From assembly GCA_042408875.1 (NCBI GenBank), contig JBHOQS010000022.1, positions 1 through 64,000 on the forward strand: a stretch of 64,000 nt of DNA. The letters run 5' to 3'. Positions 17,710 to 25,690 of this stretch are shown piece after piece. Position 1 is the stretch's first letter. Every line of letters begins with the position of its first letter. Under the pieces are notes generated by a model. It had not been told where the DNA came from, searched no databases, and saw nothing but the letters and a program-made list of their open reading frames with translations. Source of the stretch: JBHOQS01 sp042408875 (GTDB taxonomy: Bacteria; Chloroflexota; UBA11872; JBHOQS01). Position numbers and translations under genes: made by a program.

Positions 17710-18142
17710 GCGCCGGTGGCTGATTGTCGATGCCACGGGACGCACGCTGGGCCGGCTTGCCAGTGACATTGCGGTGGCATTGCGCGGCAAGCACAAGCCT
17801 ACGTTCACACCGAACGCCGATGTGGGCGATTTCGTGATCGTCGTGAACGCGGCCAAGTTCAAGGTCACCGGCAATAAGCTGGATGACAAGAAATACTACC
17901 GCCATTCCGGCTATCCGGGTGGCTTAAAGGTCGAGACGCTGCGCCAGCTCATGCAGCGCAATCCAGCGCGGGTGATCGAGCACGCCGTACGCGGGATGCT
18001 GCCGAAAGGCGCCCTGGGCGACCGGCTGATCCTCAAGCTGCGGATCTACCCGGGACCGACGCATCCGCACCAGGCCCAGCAGCCGATCCCGCTCGATGAG
18101 GCGCTGCACCGGCCGGCGCCGGTGGCGCCGCGCCAGGCCTGA
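17666..18142 (+). CDS. rplM: 50S ribosomal protein L13
   Basis: A 158-residue L13, an early 50S assembly protein. It begins MTTYKTYVPKAKEIERRWLI, with the HSGYPGGLKVETL and VRGMLPKGALGDRL segments intact. The ATG at 17666 behind AGGAGG lies inside the truA 3' end. Confidence 0.96.
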   Translation: MTTYKTYVPKAKEIERRWLIVDATGRTLGRLASDIAVALRGKHKPTFTPNADVGDFVIVVNAAKFKVTGNKLDDKKYYRHSGYPGGLKVETLRQLMQRNPARVIEHAVRGMLPKGALGDRLILKLRIYPGPTHPHQAQQPIPLDEALHRPAPVAPRQA

Positions 18143-18231
18143 GGTGCGTCCTGGTGGTAGTGCCGGAGCGGAGCAGGTGCCGCTCAGTCACAGGGAGCAG
18201 GTTGTAGCCCTGTAGCGACGAAGGGGAGAGC

Positions 18232-18627
18232 ATGGCAAGCCAGTATTACTACGCAGTGGGCCGTCGCAAGACAGCGGTCGCGCGGGTCCGTCTGATGGAG
18301 GGCGAGGGGAACATCATCGTGAACGGGCGGCCGCTAGAGGAGTATTTCGGCGGACGGGAGTATTATCGCGTCCACGCCCTCGAGCCGCTGCGCGCCGCCG
18401 ACCTGCTAGGGCGCTTTAACGCAGTGGTGCGGGTCGTGGGCGGTGGCCTGACCGGCCAGGCCGGTGCGATCCGGCACGCTCTGGCGCGGGCGATCGTGCG
18501 CTTCGATGAGAACCTGCGCAGTGTCATGCGTAAGGGCGGCTTCTTGACGCGGGACGCCCGGATGAAGGAGCGCAAGAAGTTCGGTCTCAAGCGCGCTCGC
18601 AAGGCCCCGCAGTACACCAAGCGCTAG
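18232..18627 (+). CDS. rpsI: 30S ribosomal protein S9
   Basis: A 131-residue S9 (MASQYYYAVGRRKTAVARV). Its C-terminal tail, ending KAPQYTKR, contacts P-site tRNA, and the final Arg is conserved. It is the last gene of the ribosomal block; a strong hairpin follows. Confidence 0.97.
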   Translation: MASQYYYAVGRRKTAVARVRLMEGEGNIIVNGRPLEEYFGGREYYRVHALEPLRAADLLGRFNAVVRVVGGGLTGQAGAIRHALARAIVRFDENLRSVMRKGGFLTRDARMKERKKFGLKRARKAPQYTKR

Positions 18628-18641
18628 AAGCGGGCAGAACC

Positions 18642-18677
18642 ACTGCGGGGCAGGGCTAATCCACCCTGCCCCGCAGT
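18642..18677 (+). terminator. 14-bp hairpin after rpsI
   Basis: A perfect inverted repeat pairs 18642-18655 with 18664-18677 around an 8-base loop. The arm is ACTGCGGGGCAGGG. No T-tract follows, so it is either a factor-independent terminator of non-canonical type or an mRNA 3' end stabiliser. It begins 14 bases after the rpsI stop. Confidence 0.7.
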
Positions 18678-18811
18678 ATCTATGTTGCCCTATCCCTCCG
18701 CGCCGGCATATCAGCAGACTGTGCTCCCCCTCTACGCTTGTCGGGGACGCGGGTCTACCTGATCGGCCGCGCGTGGGTATCGCTCTAGCGTCGCTGCCCC
18801 GCCGCTGCCGA

Positions 18812-19087
18812 TCAGCCCTTTAGCCGGCCTGTCTCGTATAAATAACGGGCGAACTCCAGACGACAACGGTCGATGGGAAACTCGGTCAGCTCACCGGCCA
18901 GGTAGCGCTGGCGCATCAGAATTAAGAGCGCCACGGTGTGAGCGGTAATCGAATCCCAGCCATACCGGTGCGCCACGCGCACACATTGGAAAATGGCCCG
19001 CCCCATCCTTTCCGCCGGCAGAGCGGCCCGAGCCTCTACCTCTTGTGCCGTACTTTTTTCGTGCGTGCCCCTTGGTTGCTGCGACAC
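18812..19087 (-). CDS. Small helical protein of unknown function
   Basis: A 91-residue protein that I do not recognise. It starts with GTG at 19087 behind a good GGAGGTG site. The sequence looks alpha-helical, with a basic middle and the aromatic segment FARYLYETGRLKG at the C terminus. There is no signal peptide or metal motif. It stands alone between the ribosomal operon and a + strand membrane gene. Coding status rests on start-site quality and composition. Confidence 0.6.
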   Translation of the reverse strand: MSQQPRGTHEKSTAQEVEARAALPAERMGRAIFQCVRVAHRYGWDSITAHTVALLILMRQRYLAGELTEFPIDRCRLEFARYLYETGRLKG

Positions 19088-19162
19088 TCCCCTACACCTC
19101 CACCTGGACTGCCGGCTCAGAACCCCTCACCACCTCGCCCTCTTTCATTCATCTTTCACCGT

Positions 19163-19196
19163 AGCCCGGGCATATTCTGGAGCCCGGGCATATTCT
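19163..19196 (+). repeat. Two-copy direct repeat, 18-bp period
   Basis: AGCCCGGGCATATTCT occurs at 19163-19178 and 19181-19196. The core GCCCGGGC is itself palindromic. It lies upstream of the small + strand gene at 19294. Confidence 0.85.
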
Positions 19197-19272
19197 ATCG
19201 TGCCAGGGAGAAAGCCCCGCAAGGTAGCTTCTAAATGTCCTATTTCTCCTGCGGGCATACTCCGCGGCGACA

Positions 19273-19281
19273 TGCTAGAAT
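19273..19281 (+). promoter_or_regulatory. Extended -10 promoter, TGCTAGAAT
   Basis: TGC plus TAGAAT is an extended -10 element 12 bases before the ATG at 19294. A start site near 19288 would give a leader of only about 6 bases. No -35 is apparent. Confidence 0.45.
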
Positions 19282-19293
19282 TCTGCGGGTGCG

Positions 19294-19647
19294 ATGATAC
19301 GCTTCGTTTTCACGCTGCTCCTTCTCGCTCTGCTCTTTACGTTCCTCTGGCTGTTCTATCGCCGTGAGCTCCGCCGGCTCGCCTGGGCCCTGCCGCTCGG
19401 CTATCTGGCGATCTTCGCCTGGAACCTCTATAACCGCGGGTTGGATGAGCGCCTGCTGCGCGTGCTCGCCATCATTGCCGGTGCGGCCGTACTATGGCTA
19501 ATCGCCTGGGCCGCCGTGGGCCTGCTCGAGCGCAGGCGCCGCTGGCGGCGCGCCCGGCAGAAGGCCACGCTCAGCCCCGGCCGCGGCGGCCCTCCCCCGT
19601 CGTCGAGCGATGACCACGAAAGACCAGCCGGATCGGTACGCCCATGA
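19294..19647 (+). CDS. Small membrane protein of unknown function
   Basis: A 117-residue protein with about three hydrophobic stretches: FVFTLLLLALLFTFLWLFY, then WALPLGYLAIFAWNLY, then LRVLAIIAGAAVLWLIAWAAVGLL. Basic residues follow the last one, suggesting a cytoplasmic C terminus. The 3' end runs 77 bases into the convergent der gene. There is no clear ribosome binding site. I do not recognise the family. Confidence 0.6.
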   Translation: MIRFVFTLLLLALLFTFLWLFYRRELRRLAWALPLGYLAIFAWNLYNRGLDERLLRVLAIIAGAAVLWLIAWAAVGLLERRRRWRRARQKATLSPGRGGPPPSSSDDHERPAGSVRP

Positions 19648-21028
19648 AGCCGAATGCCTCACGTATCCGGTTCTCTAAGAACCGCTCGTAGGAGAAATGG
19701 ACCAGCTTTGGGTCGTTCACGAAGAACACGAACACCGGTGGTGCCACCTGCGGCTGGGTTACATAGTAAATCTTCAGCCGTTTTCGCTCCACCGGTGGTG
19801 GCGGATGCGCCGCCACCGCCCGTAAGATCATATCGTTCAGCGTCCCAGTCGGCACACGCTTCTTGCGCTCCTCGTACACCGCCAATGCCAGCGGGAGCAC
19901 ACGGTTCACGTTCCTCCCCGTCAAGGCAGAGATAAAGAGATACGGGATCCAGGGCGCCCAGTTCAGCGCAACCTTGATTTGCGCTTCGAACTCCACTCGA
20001 GCCTCGGCCTTATTCTCGATAAGATCCCACTTGTTGACCAACATGACCACGCCGCGCGCTGCCTCCACCACGTAGCCGAGCACATGCTGGTCTTGCGCGG
20101 TGATGCCCTCCGTGGCATCGACCATCCACAGCACGACGTCGGCGCGGTTCACCGCCCGCAGCGCTCGCAGGACACTGTACTTCTCCACTCCCGGCTCGAT
20201 ACGGCCGCGCCGTCGGATGCCGGCGGTGTCAAGCAGCACCACGGTCCGTCCCTCTACCTCGAGCCGTGTATCGATGACGTCGCGCGTCGTGCCAGGGATC
20301 TCACTAACGATAGAACGCTCGTAGCCCAGCAAAGTATTCAGGAGCTGCGACTTGCCCACATTAGGCCGCCCGACGATGGCGATTTTCGGCTCCTCTACCT
20401 CGGGCGCCTCCGGCATCTGCGGCGCACGCGGGATCGACGCCACCACCTCATCGAGCAGGTCGCCAATGCCGATGCCCTGGAGGGCCGAGATAGGAATCGG
20501 TTCGCCCAGGCCGAGCTCGAAGAACTCGCTGCGCAACTGCTCCGCCCGCGCCGGATTGTCTACTTTGTTCACTGCCAGAATGACCGGCGCCTTGCTCCGG
20601 CGCAGTAACTGGGCGATCTCGCTATCAGCCGGCGTGATGCCGTCCTTCGCATCGACGACGAAGATGATCACGTCGGCCTCTGCCACCGCCAGACGGGCCT
20701 GCGCCGTCACCTGGGCAGCGAAGCCGGTTTCCGCTGTAAGATCAATGCCGCCGGTATCCACGAGGGTGAACACCCGGCCAGCCCACTCCGCCTCAGCGTA
20801 CAGGCGGTCGCGCGTTGTCCCCGGCCGCTCCTCGGTGATCGCCCGCTGCTCGCCAATGATCCGGTTGAAGAGCGTGGACTTGCCTACATTAGGCCGCCCG
20901 ACGATGGCCACGATGAACTGCGGAGACGGCGCTGCTGCCGGCGCAGCACTGCCCTCCACATCGCGCTCGTCGGGCACCACCACTGCGGGCGCAGAGTTCG
21001 CCTCGACGGGGTCACGCTTCGATGGCAT
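19571..21028 (-). CDS. der: GTPase Der (EngA), ribosome assembly factor
   Basis: A 485-residue double-GTPase needed for 50S assembly. The first G domain has GRPNVGKST, DTGGID and NKVD; the second has GRPNVGKSQ, DTAGIRRRG and NKWD. A KH-like C-terminal domain follows. In the second P-loop, Gln stands where Ser is usual (GKSQ for GKSS). The first 35 residues are an Ala/Pro-rich extension before the first domain. It is last in the leftward rluB-cmk-DUF512-der operon and overlaps the preceding gene by 17 bases. Confidence 0.96.
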   Translation of the reverse strand: MPSKRDPVEANSAPAVVVPDERDVEGSAAPAAAPSPQFIVAIVGRPNVGKSTLFNRIIGEQRAITEERPGTTRDRLYAEAEWAGRVFTLVDTGGIDLTAETGFAAQVTAQARLAVAEADVIIFVVDAKDGITPADSEIAQLLRRSKAPVILAVNKVDNPARAEQLRSEFFELGLGEPIPISALQGIGIGDLLDEVVASIPRAPQMPEAPEVEEPKIAIVGRPNVGKSQLLNTLLGYERSIVSEIPGTTRDVIDTRLEVEGRTVVLLDTAGIRRRGRIEPGVEKYSVLRALRAVNRADVVLWMVDATEGITAQDQHVLGYVVEAARGVVMLVNKWDLIENKAEARVEFEAQIKVALNWAPWIPYLFISALTGRNVNRVLPLALAVYEERKKRVPTGTLNDMILRAVAAHPPPPVERKRLKIYYVTQPQVAPPVFVFFVNDPKLVHFSYERFLENRIREAFGFMGVPIRLVFRGHRSTTGEGRRGRG

Positions 21029-22589
21029 GGCTCAACCTCCCGGCAAGGGTGTTCATCCCGACCGGCACAGCACTACCGGCGGGCCGCCTGCCGCGCACGC
21101 CCCGCGGGAGCAACGCCCGCACCACATCGCTCATGCTCTGCGCCAGCTCAACCCGCCCCGGTATCGCCGCCGCGATCTCCTCCAACGGTACGTCGTCCAG
21201 AGTGATGCGGCAGTCGTCGTCGAACATGCGCCGGGGCAGGAAGGTGACGTCGGCCGGCGGAAGGCTGCGCAGCACGCGCAGGACATCGACACCGGAGAGC
21301 AGGCCCGAGACCGTCACGCTGTCGCCCAGCCAGTCGTTCGTCACCGGCACCACTTCCACAGAGAGCCCCCCAACGGTGGCGAGCTCCTGGCCGAGCTGCT
21401 TCAGCACCGGCGCGATCAGCTCGGCGCACACCAAGCGAACGCGCAGCGGCTGCGGCAGGGCCGTGGGGAGGCGGCGGCGGACGCGCGCCCAGTCCTGGAG
21501 CAGCCAGCGTGTCATGCCAACGCCGTTCTCAAACTGGGCGTAGCCGTCGTACCAGCTCTCCGGTGGAAGAGGCGCGCCGGCCAGCAGGTATAGCTCATCA
21601 GACGGATACACCAGGGTTAGACCGTGCGTCCGGCGGAGACGGCGCTGGAGTGGCTCCAGCCGCTCGACCAGCCGGGCGGCCTCGTCCGGCGTCACCCGGC
21701 GCAGGCGCAGCTTGCCATGGCCTCCCGGCAGGAACCGACCATGGGAGTTCGCCATCCGCAGGGGATCCCCAATGGCACGACCGGCCGGCGCAGCCGGCCC
21801 ATCTTCAAGATGACGCTGGTACTTCGTCAGCCCCACCGGGACGATGGAGATCGAGCGCACCACCGGCCACAGGGCCAGCAGGTCCGTGATACTCTTGTCC
21901 AGCGCAGGGCCATCATTATAGCCTGGGCAGAGCACAATCTGGGTATGGACCTGGACCCCGATCGAGCCGAGCCGGCGGATCTGCGCCAGCACATCCGGGG
22001 CGTGGGGATAGCCCAGCAGAAAGCGCCGCAGCTCCAGGTCGGTGGCATGCACAGAGACGTGCAGCGGCGACAACCGCTGCTCGGCGATACGCTGCCAATC
22101 CTCCTCCGTCAGGTTCGTTAGCGTGACGAAGTGTCCAAAGTAGAAGGAGTACCGGTAATCGTCGTCCTTAATGTAAAGAGTACGACGCTGCCCCTTGGGG
22201 TTCTGGTAGACGAAGCAGAAGGGGCATTCGTTGTGGCAGACGCGAATGCCATCGGGGAATGGCTCGACAAAGGAGACGCACAGGCTTTCAGCGCCGTCCA
22301 GGTCAGCGTGCAGCATGAACTCGCGCTCACCGCGGCGGACGGTCACCGTCACATCACCGTCGGCGCAGTAGAACCGGTAGTCGATCACGTCGCGCAAGGG
22401 ATGCCCATTGATCGCCACGAGCACATCGCCCGGGTGCAGGTCAAGCTCAGCGCCTGGACCATCGGGATCAACGGAAGCGATTGTTAGGCCGGTCGGGCCA
22501 GCTCCTGGCTGCGGACGCGTCCGCAGCCAGGTCGTGTGCACCGGCCGCAAGGTAGCGGTCTCAGTGGTCAGCGGAACCTGCAATCCCAT
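21012..22589 (-). CDS. DUF512 radical-SAM-like protein with N-terminal PDZ domain
   Basis: A 525-residue protein. Residues 35-70 form a PDZ-like domain (GPGAELDLHPGDVLVAING). The cysteine motif C118-x3-C122-x2-C125 (CHNECPFCF) fits a radical-SAM iron-sulfur site. The C-terminal half matches DUF512 proteins. The exact reaction is unknown. Members often neighbour der, as here. It overlaps cmk by 29 bases and der by 17, so coupled translation is likely. Confidence 0.88.
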   Translation of the reverse strand: MGLQVPLTTETATLRPVHTTWLRTRPQPGAGPTGLTIASVDPDGPGAELDLHPGDVLVAINGHPLRDVIDYRFYCADGDVTVTVRRGEREFMLHADLDGAESLCVSFVEPFPDGIRVCHNECPFCFVYQNPKGQRRTLYIKDDDYRYSFYFGHFVTLTNLTEEDWQRIAEQRLSPLHVSVHATDLELRRFLLGYPHAPDVLAQIRRLGSIGVQVHTQIVLCPGYNDGPALDKSITDLLALWPVVRSISIVPVGLTKYQRHLEDGPAAPAGRAIGDPLRMANSHGRFLPGGHGKLRLRRVTPDEAARLVERLEPLQRRLRRTHGLTLVYPSDELYLLAGAPLPPESWYDGYAQFENGVGMTRWLLQDWARVRRRLPTALPQPLRVRLVCAELIAPVLKQLGQELATVGGLSVEVVPVTNDWLGDSVTVSGLLSGVDVLRVLRSLPPADVTFLPRRMFDDDCRITLDDVPLEEIAAAIPGRVELAQSMSDVVRALLPRGVRGRRPAGSAVPVGMNTLAGRLSHAIEA

Positions 22590-23328
22590 AGCGATGCTTT
22601 CTCTGCGCAGTCACCAGCTCCAGCGCCCGCGCTACCATCTCGTCGATGCTCAGTCCTGTGGTATCCAGGCGGATCGCATCCGAAGCAGGCCGCAATGGAC
22701 CGACCTCGCGCGTGCTGTCCAGCCTGTCGCGCTGACTGAGCTCAGCCAGCAATTCCTCAAATCGAGGAGGCGGCGTGCCGGCCATCTCGGCGCGCTGCAC
22801 CCGCTCACGCCAGCGCCGTCTCGCCCGTTCCTCGACCGAGGCATCGACGTAGAGCTTCACATCTGCGTCGGGCAGGACGACAGTGCCAATATCGCGGCCC
22901 ACCACCACCGCGCCGGGCGGCTCCAGGGCGGCGCGGCGTTGCGCCGGGACCAGGGCTTCGCGTACAGCCCGGTGCGCCGACACCGCTGAGACGTAGCGAT
23001 CGACCTCAGGTGAGCGAATCGCCGCGGTCACATCCTCGCCATCGAGCCAGACCCGGCTGTCGAAGGGGCTCTCCAGCGGCTCCGGTGTGATCGAGATATC
23101 GATGCTGCGAGCCAGTGCCGCCAGGGCGGCCGCATCATCCGGCGCGATCCCCCGTCGCAGGGCCGCCAGGGTCAGGGCTCGGTAGAGCGCGCCCGTGTCC
23201 AGGTAGCGCAGACCCAGCAGCGCCGCCAGCCGGCGCCCCAACGTGCTCTTGCCGGAGCCAGCCGGGCCATCCACCGCAATGACGAAGGCCCGGCCAGAGG
23301 GCTGCGGTCGGTGCTCGCTCACTGCCAC
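22561..23328 (-). CDS. cmk: Cytidylate kinase
   Basis: A 255-residue CMP/dCMP kinase that makes CDP from CMP. The P-loop is AVDGPAGSGKSTLGRRLA near residue 20, followed by the family motif LRYLDTGALYRALTL. The NMP-binding region carries VVGRDIGTVVLPDADVKLY. It lies one base after rluB in the same operon; rluB-cmk-der is a recurrent arrangement. Confidence 0.96.
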   Translation of the reverse strand: MAVSEHRPQPSGRAFVIAVDGPAGSGKSTLGRRLAALLGLRYLDTGALYRALTLAALRRGIAPDDAAALAALARSIDISITPEPLESPFDSRVWLDGEDVTAAIRSPEVDRYVSAVSAHRAVREALVPAQRRAALEPPGAVVVGRDIGTVVLPDADVKLYVDASVEERARRRWRERVQRAEMAGTPPPRFEELLAELSQRDRLDSTREVGPLRPASDAIRLDTTGLSIDEMVARALELVTAQRKHRYGIAGSADH

Positions 23329-23329
23329 C

Positions 23330-24235
23330 TCACGCCGGCCGCACCGGCTTCAGACGCGGCCGCTTGAGCGGCGGCCACCAGTCGCGCGGGCCGCTCCGGC
23401 GTCGCACCGGTCGGGTAGAGGGCAGCGCGGCCCTCGCCTCCTCCGGCACCGGTGTCTCCGCTGTGCCACCCAGGATGGCGATCTCCTGGGGTGTCAGCGG
23501 GCGGTACTGACCGGGCTTCAGGCGGCCCAGACGCACTGGCCCGATCCGCTGGCGGATCAGCCGCAGCACCGGATGGCCGATCGCCTCGAACATGCGCCTG
23601 ATCTGCCGCTTGCGCCCCTCGCGCAGCACGACAGTCAGCCAGGTATTCCGCCCATCGGTGCGCCGGACCACGATCTGCGCCGGCGCGGTCTTCTCTCCGT
23701 CCAGTTCAATGCCCTCCTCAAGACGCTGGAGGGCATGCCGCTCAGGCCGGCCGGAGACGAGCACCAGGTACTCTTTCTCATGGCCGTGGCTGGGATGCAT
23801 CACCCGATGCGCCCACTCCCCGTCGGTGGTGAGGAGCATCAGCCCTTCGCTGTCGTTGTCCAGGCGGCCCGCCGGATAGAGCCGCTCGGACCGCAGCGCC
23901 GCCGGCAGGAGGTCGATGACCGTCTTCCGCCCCTGCGGATCCTCCAGCGTGCTTAGGTAGCCGGGCGGCTTATGCAGGGCAATGTAGTAGTGGCGTGTGC
24001 GCAGCCGCACCGGCTTGCCATCGACCTCCACGCGATCGGTCTGGGGGTTGACCTTCATGCCCAGCTCAGCGCGCACGCCGTTGACGGTCACTCGCCCGGC
24101 GCGGATCAGCTCCTCTGCGTCGCGGCGCGAGGCCACCCCGGCCATGGACAGGAAGCGCTGGAGGCGGATGCTCTTACCCTCCAGGGCACCGTGGTTTTCC
24201 TGCGCGTTCCTCTCAGCAGGCTGCGTCGGCTGCAT
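23330..24235 (-). CDS. rluB: 23S rRNA pseudouridine synthase, RluB/RsuA family
   Basis: A 301-residue enzyme. An S4 RNA-binding domain occupies about residues 22-70 (IRLQRFLSMAGVASRRDAEE). The catalytic aspartate is in AGRLDNDSEGLMLLT. RluB modifies U2605 of 23S rRNA in E. coli, but the substrate within this family is inferred here. The C terminus is a basic Arg/Pro tail. It is first in the operon, and a TATAAT lies just six bases before its ATG. Confidence 0.9.
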   Translation of the reverse strand: MQPTQPAERNAQENHGALEGKSIRLQRFLSMAGVASRRDAEELIRAGRVTVNGVRAELGMKVNPQTDRVEVDGKPVRLRTRHYYIALHKPPGYLSTLEDPQGRKTVIDLLPAALRSERLYPAGRLDNDSEGLMLLTTDGEWAHRVMHPSHGHEKEYLVLVSGRPERHALQRLEEGIELDGEKTAPAQIVVRRTDGRNTWLTVVLREGRKRQIRRMFEAIGHPVLRLIRQRIGPVRLGRLKPGQYRPLTPQEIAILGGTAETPVPEEARAALPSTRPVRRRSGPRDWWPPLKRPRLKPVRPA

Positions 24236-24241
24236 GTCTCA

Positions 24242-24247
24242 ATTATA
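24242..24247 (-). promoter_or_regulatory. -10 element of a possible leaderless rluB promoter
   Basis: On the minus strand TATAAT ends six bases before the rluB ATG. Transcription would begin at or next to the start codon. No clear -35 is seen. Upstream, GTATATCC recurs with a 17-base period (24251 and 24268) in an AT-rich stretch. Confidence 0.5.
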
Positions 24248-24391
24248 CCTGTATATCCCCTATACTCGTATATCCTCTAGATACCTTTGTTGTATTTTTG
24301 ACACATCAATATTCCTTTTAGTCTCCCTGTGTACGAACGTACACGTACTCGTTGTAAGTTGGTTGTAAGAAGTGCTGGCAACAGGCTGCAG

Positions 24392-25576
24392 CTATCCGCC
24401 TCTGGTCCAGAGGTCAAGCACGCCGGGGTCCTCACGACGGCCGGTGTAGACGCGCAGCGTCTCGCCTCCGAGCGGGGCGGCTTCCGGCGGCCACTGCTCG
24501 AGCCAGGCAACGCGGCGGCCCTGGTCTCGCTCGATATAGCGCCAGTACTGGATCACCGCGCTGCTGCGCGCGGCACCGGCTACCTCGACATCGACCTGCG
24601 CGGCGCCTGAGTCGGCGAGCGAGAGCGCTGCGCCGTCGAAGCTCAGCGACGGCGCACCAGGCTCGGGCGCCGCGCCCGGCTGCAGGCGCAGCACCGCCAG
24701 AAACGCGCGCGCAGCGTCGATAAGCAGCCAGCGTTCCGCTGTGGCGCTGAGCAGGAACATCGTCCACTGGGCTGTTCCGGACATGTAGCGCAGCACGGCG
24801 CGCACCAGGTAATCCTCCCCCTCGTACGTGACAGCATCGCCCAGGGTGAGCGCGGCCACCGCGGCATAGTCGGCCGCCGCGGCATGCCGCTCCAGGAGCG
24901 CCAGCGGCGGCACCGCCGGGATACGCCGGCCGCGCAGGAGCAGCTCCTGGCGCAGGCGCAGCGTGTGCTCAAGCTGCTCCAGGGCGCCAGCGAGCGTTTC
25001 CACAGCAGCCGCAGCGGCCTGGCGTTCTTCCAGCCGGTCGAGCGCGAGGTCCACGCTGCGGAGCTGCTGCTGCACCAGATCGCCATACCGATCGAGCGTC
25101 TCCAGATCATCGGGCGTGAGCCCACCAAGCTCGAGCTGGCGCAGCAGGGCAGGGCCAGCGCGCTCCAGCTCCTCTGCAGCCTGCTCGAGCGAGCCAGCGT
25201 AGCGGACCAGGCGCGCGGTCGCTGTGCCAGCAGCTGGCGGCAGAGCAGTACGCAGGCGGGCGGCGTAGCGCCGCAGCGCGGCCGCCAGCTCTTGCCGGAA
25301 GAGCCGCTCGCGCTCGGCGGCCAGCCTGGCTTGCTCGAACACAGCCTCGGCGGCCTGCTCAGCCGCAGCGTGCTGCCAGAGATACCAGCCGGCACCGGCG
25401 ATCGGTAACAGCACCGCTGCGGCGATGACGAGCCCCAGCGCGAACCCGCCGGGGCGCAACGCCCCGGTAGCAGCGGTCGTGAGCATCCAGGCCAGCCAGA
25501 GCAGCCCCAGCACGGCCGCGATGCCGAACAAAATGGTGGCCAGTGTGCGGCTCTGCGAGAAGCCCCGTTGTGCCAT
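24392..25576 (-). CDS. Membrane protein with coiled coil and DUF4178-like C-terminal domain
   Basis: A 394-residue protein. Two transmembrane helices lie near residues 13-33 and 42-68. A long Ala/Glu/Arg-rich coiled-coil region follows (about 70-240). The C-terminal part (YEGEDYLVRAVLRYM, then AERWLLIDAAR and YWRYIERDQG) resembles DUF4178. The function is unknown. It lies downstream of the DUF2207 gene in the same direction. The domain call is by eye. Confidence 0.7.
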   Translation of the reverse strand: MAQRGFSQSRTLATILFGIAAVLGLLWLAWMLTTAATGALRPGGFALGLVIAAAVLLPIAGAGWYLWQHAAAEQAAEAVFEQARLAAERERLFRQELAAALRRYAARLRTALPPAAGTATARLVRYAGSLEQAAEELERAGPALLRQLELGGLTPDDLETLDRYGDLVQQQLRSVDLALDRLEERQAAAAAVETLAGALEQLEHTLRLRQELLLRGRRIPAVPPLALLERHAAAADYAAVAALTLGDAVTYEGEDYLVRAVLRYMSGTAQWTMFLLSATAERWLLIDAARAFLAVLRLQPGAAPEPGAPSLSFDGAALSLADSGAAQVDVEVAGAARSSAVIQYWRYIERDQGRRVAWLEQWPPEAAPLGGETLRVYTGRREDPGVLDLWTRGG

Positions 25577-25690
25577 ACCCGCACCTCGATTGTAGACCTA
25601 GAGATCGCAGGAGACCCCAGCCTGCCGCGCTACCCAGCGCGTTGTTCGAAGCTGCTTGAACAAAGACATGCAGCGCCGCAACCGGCGAGA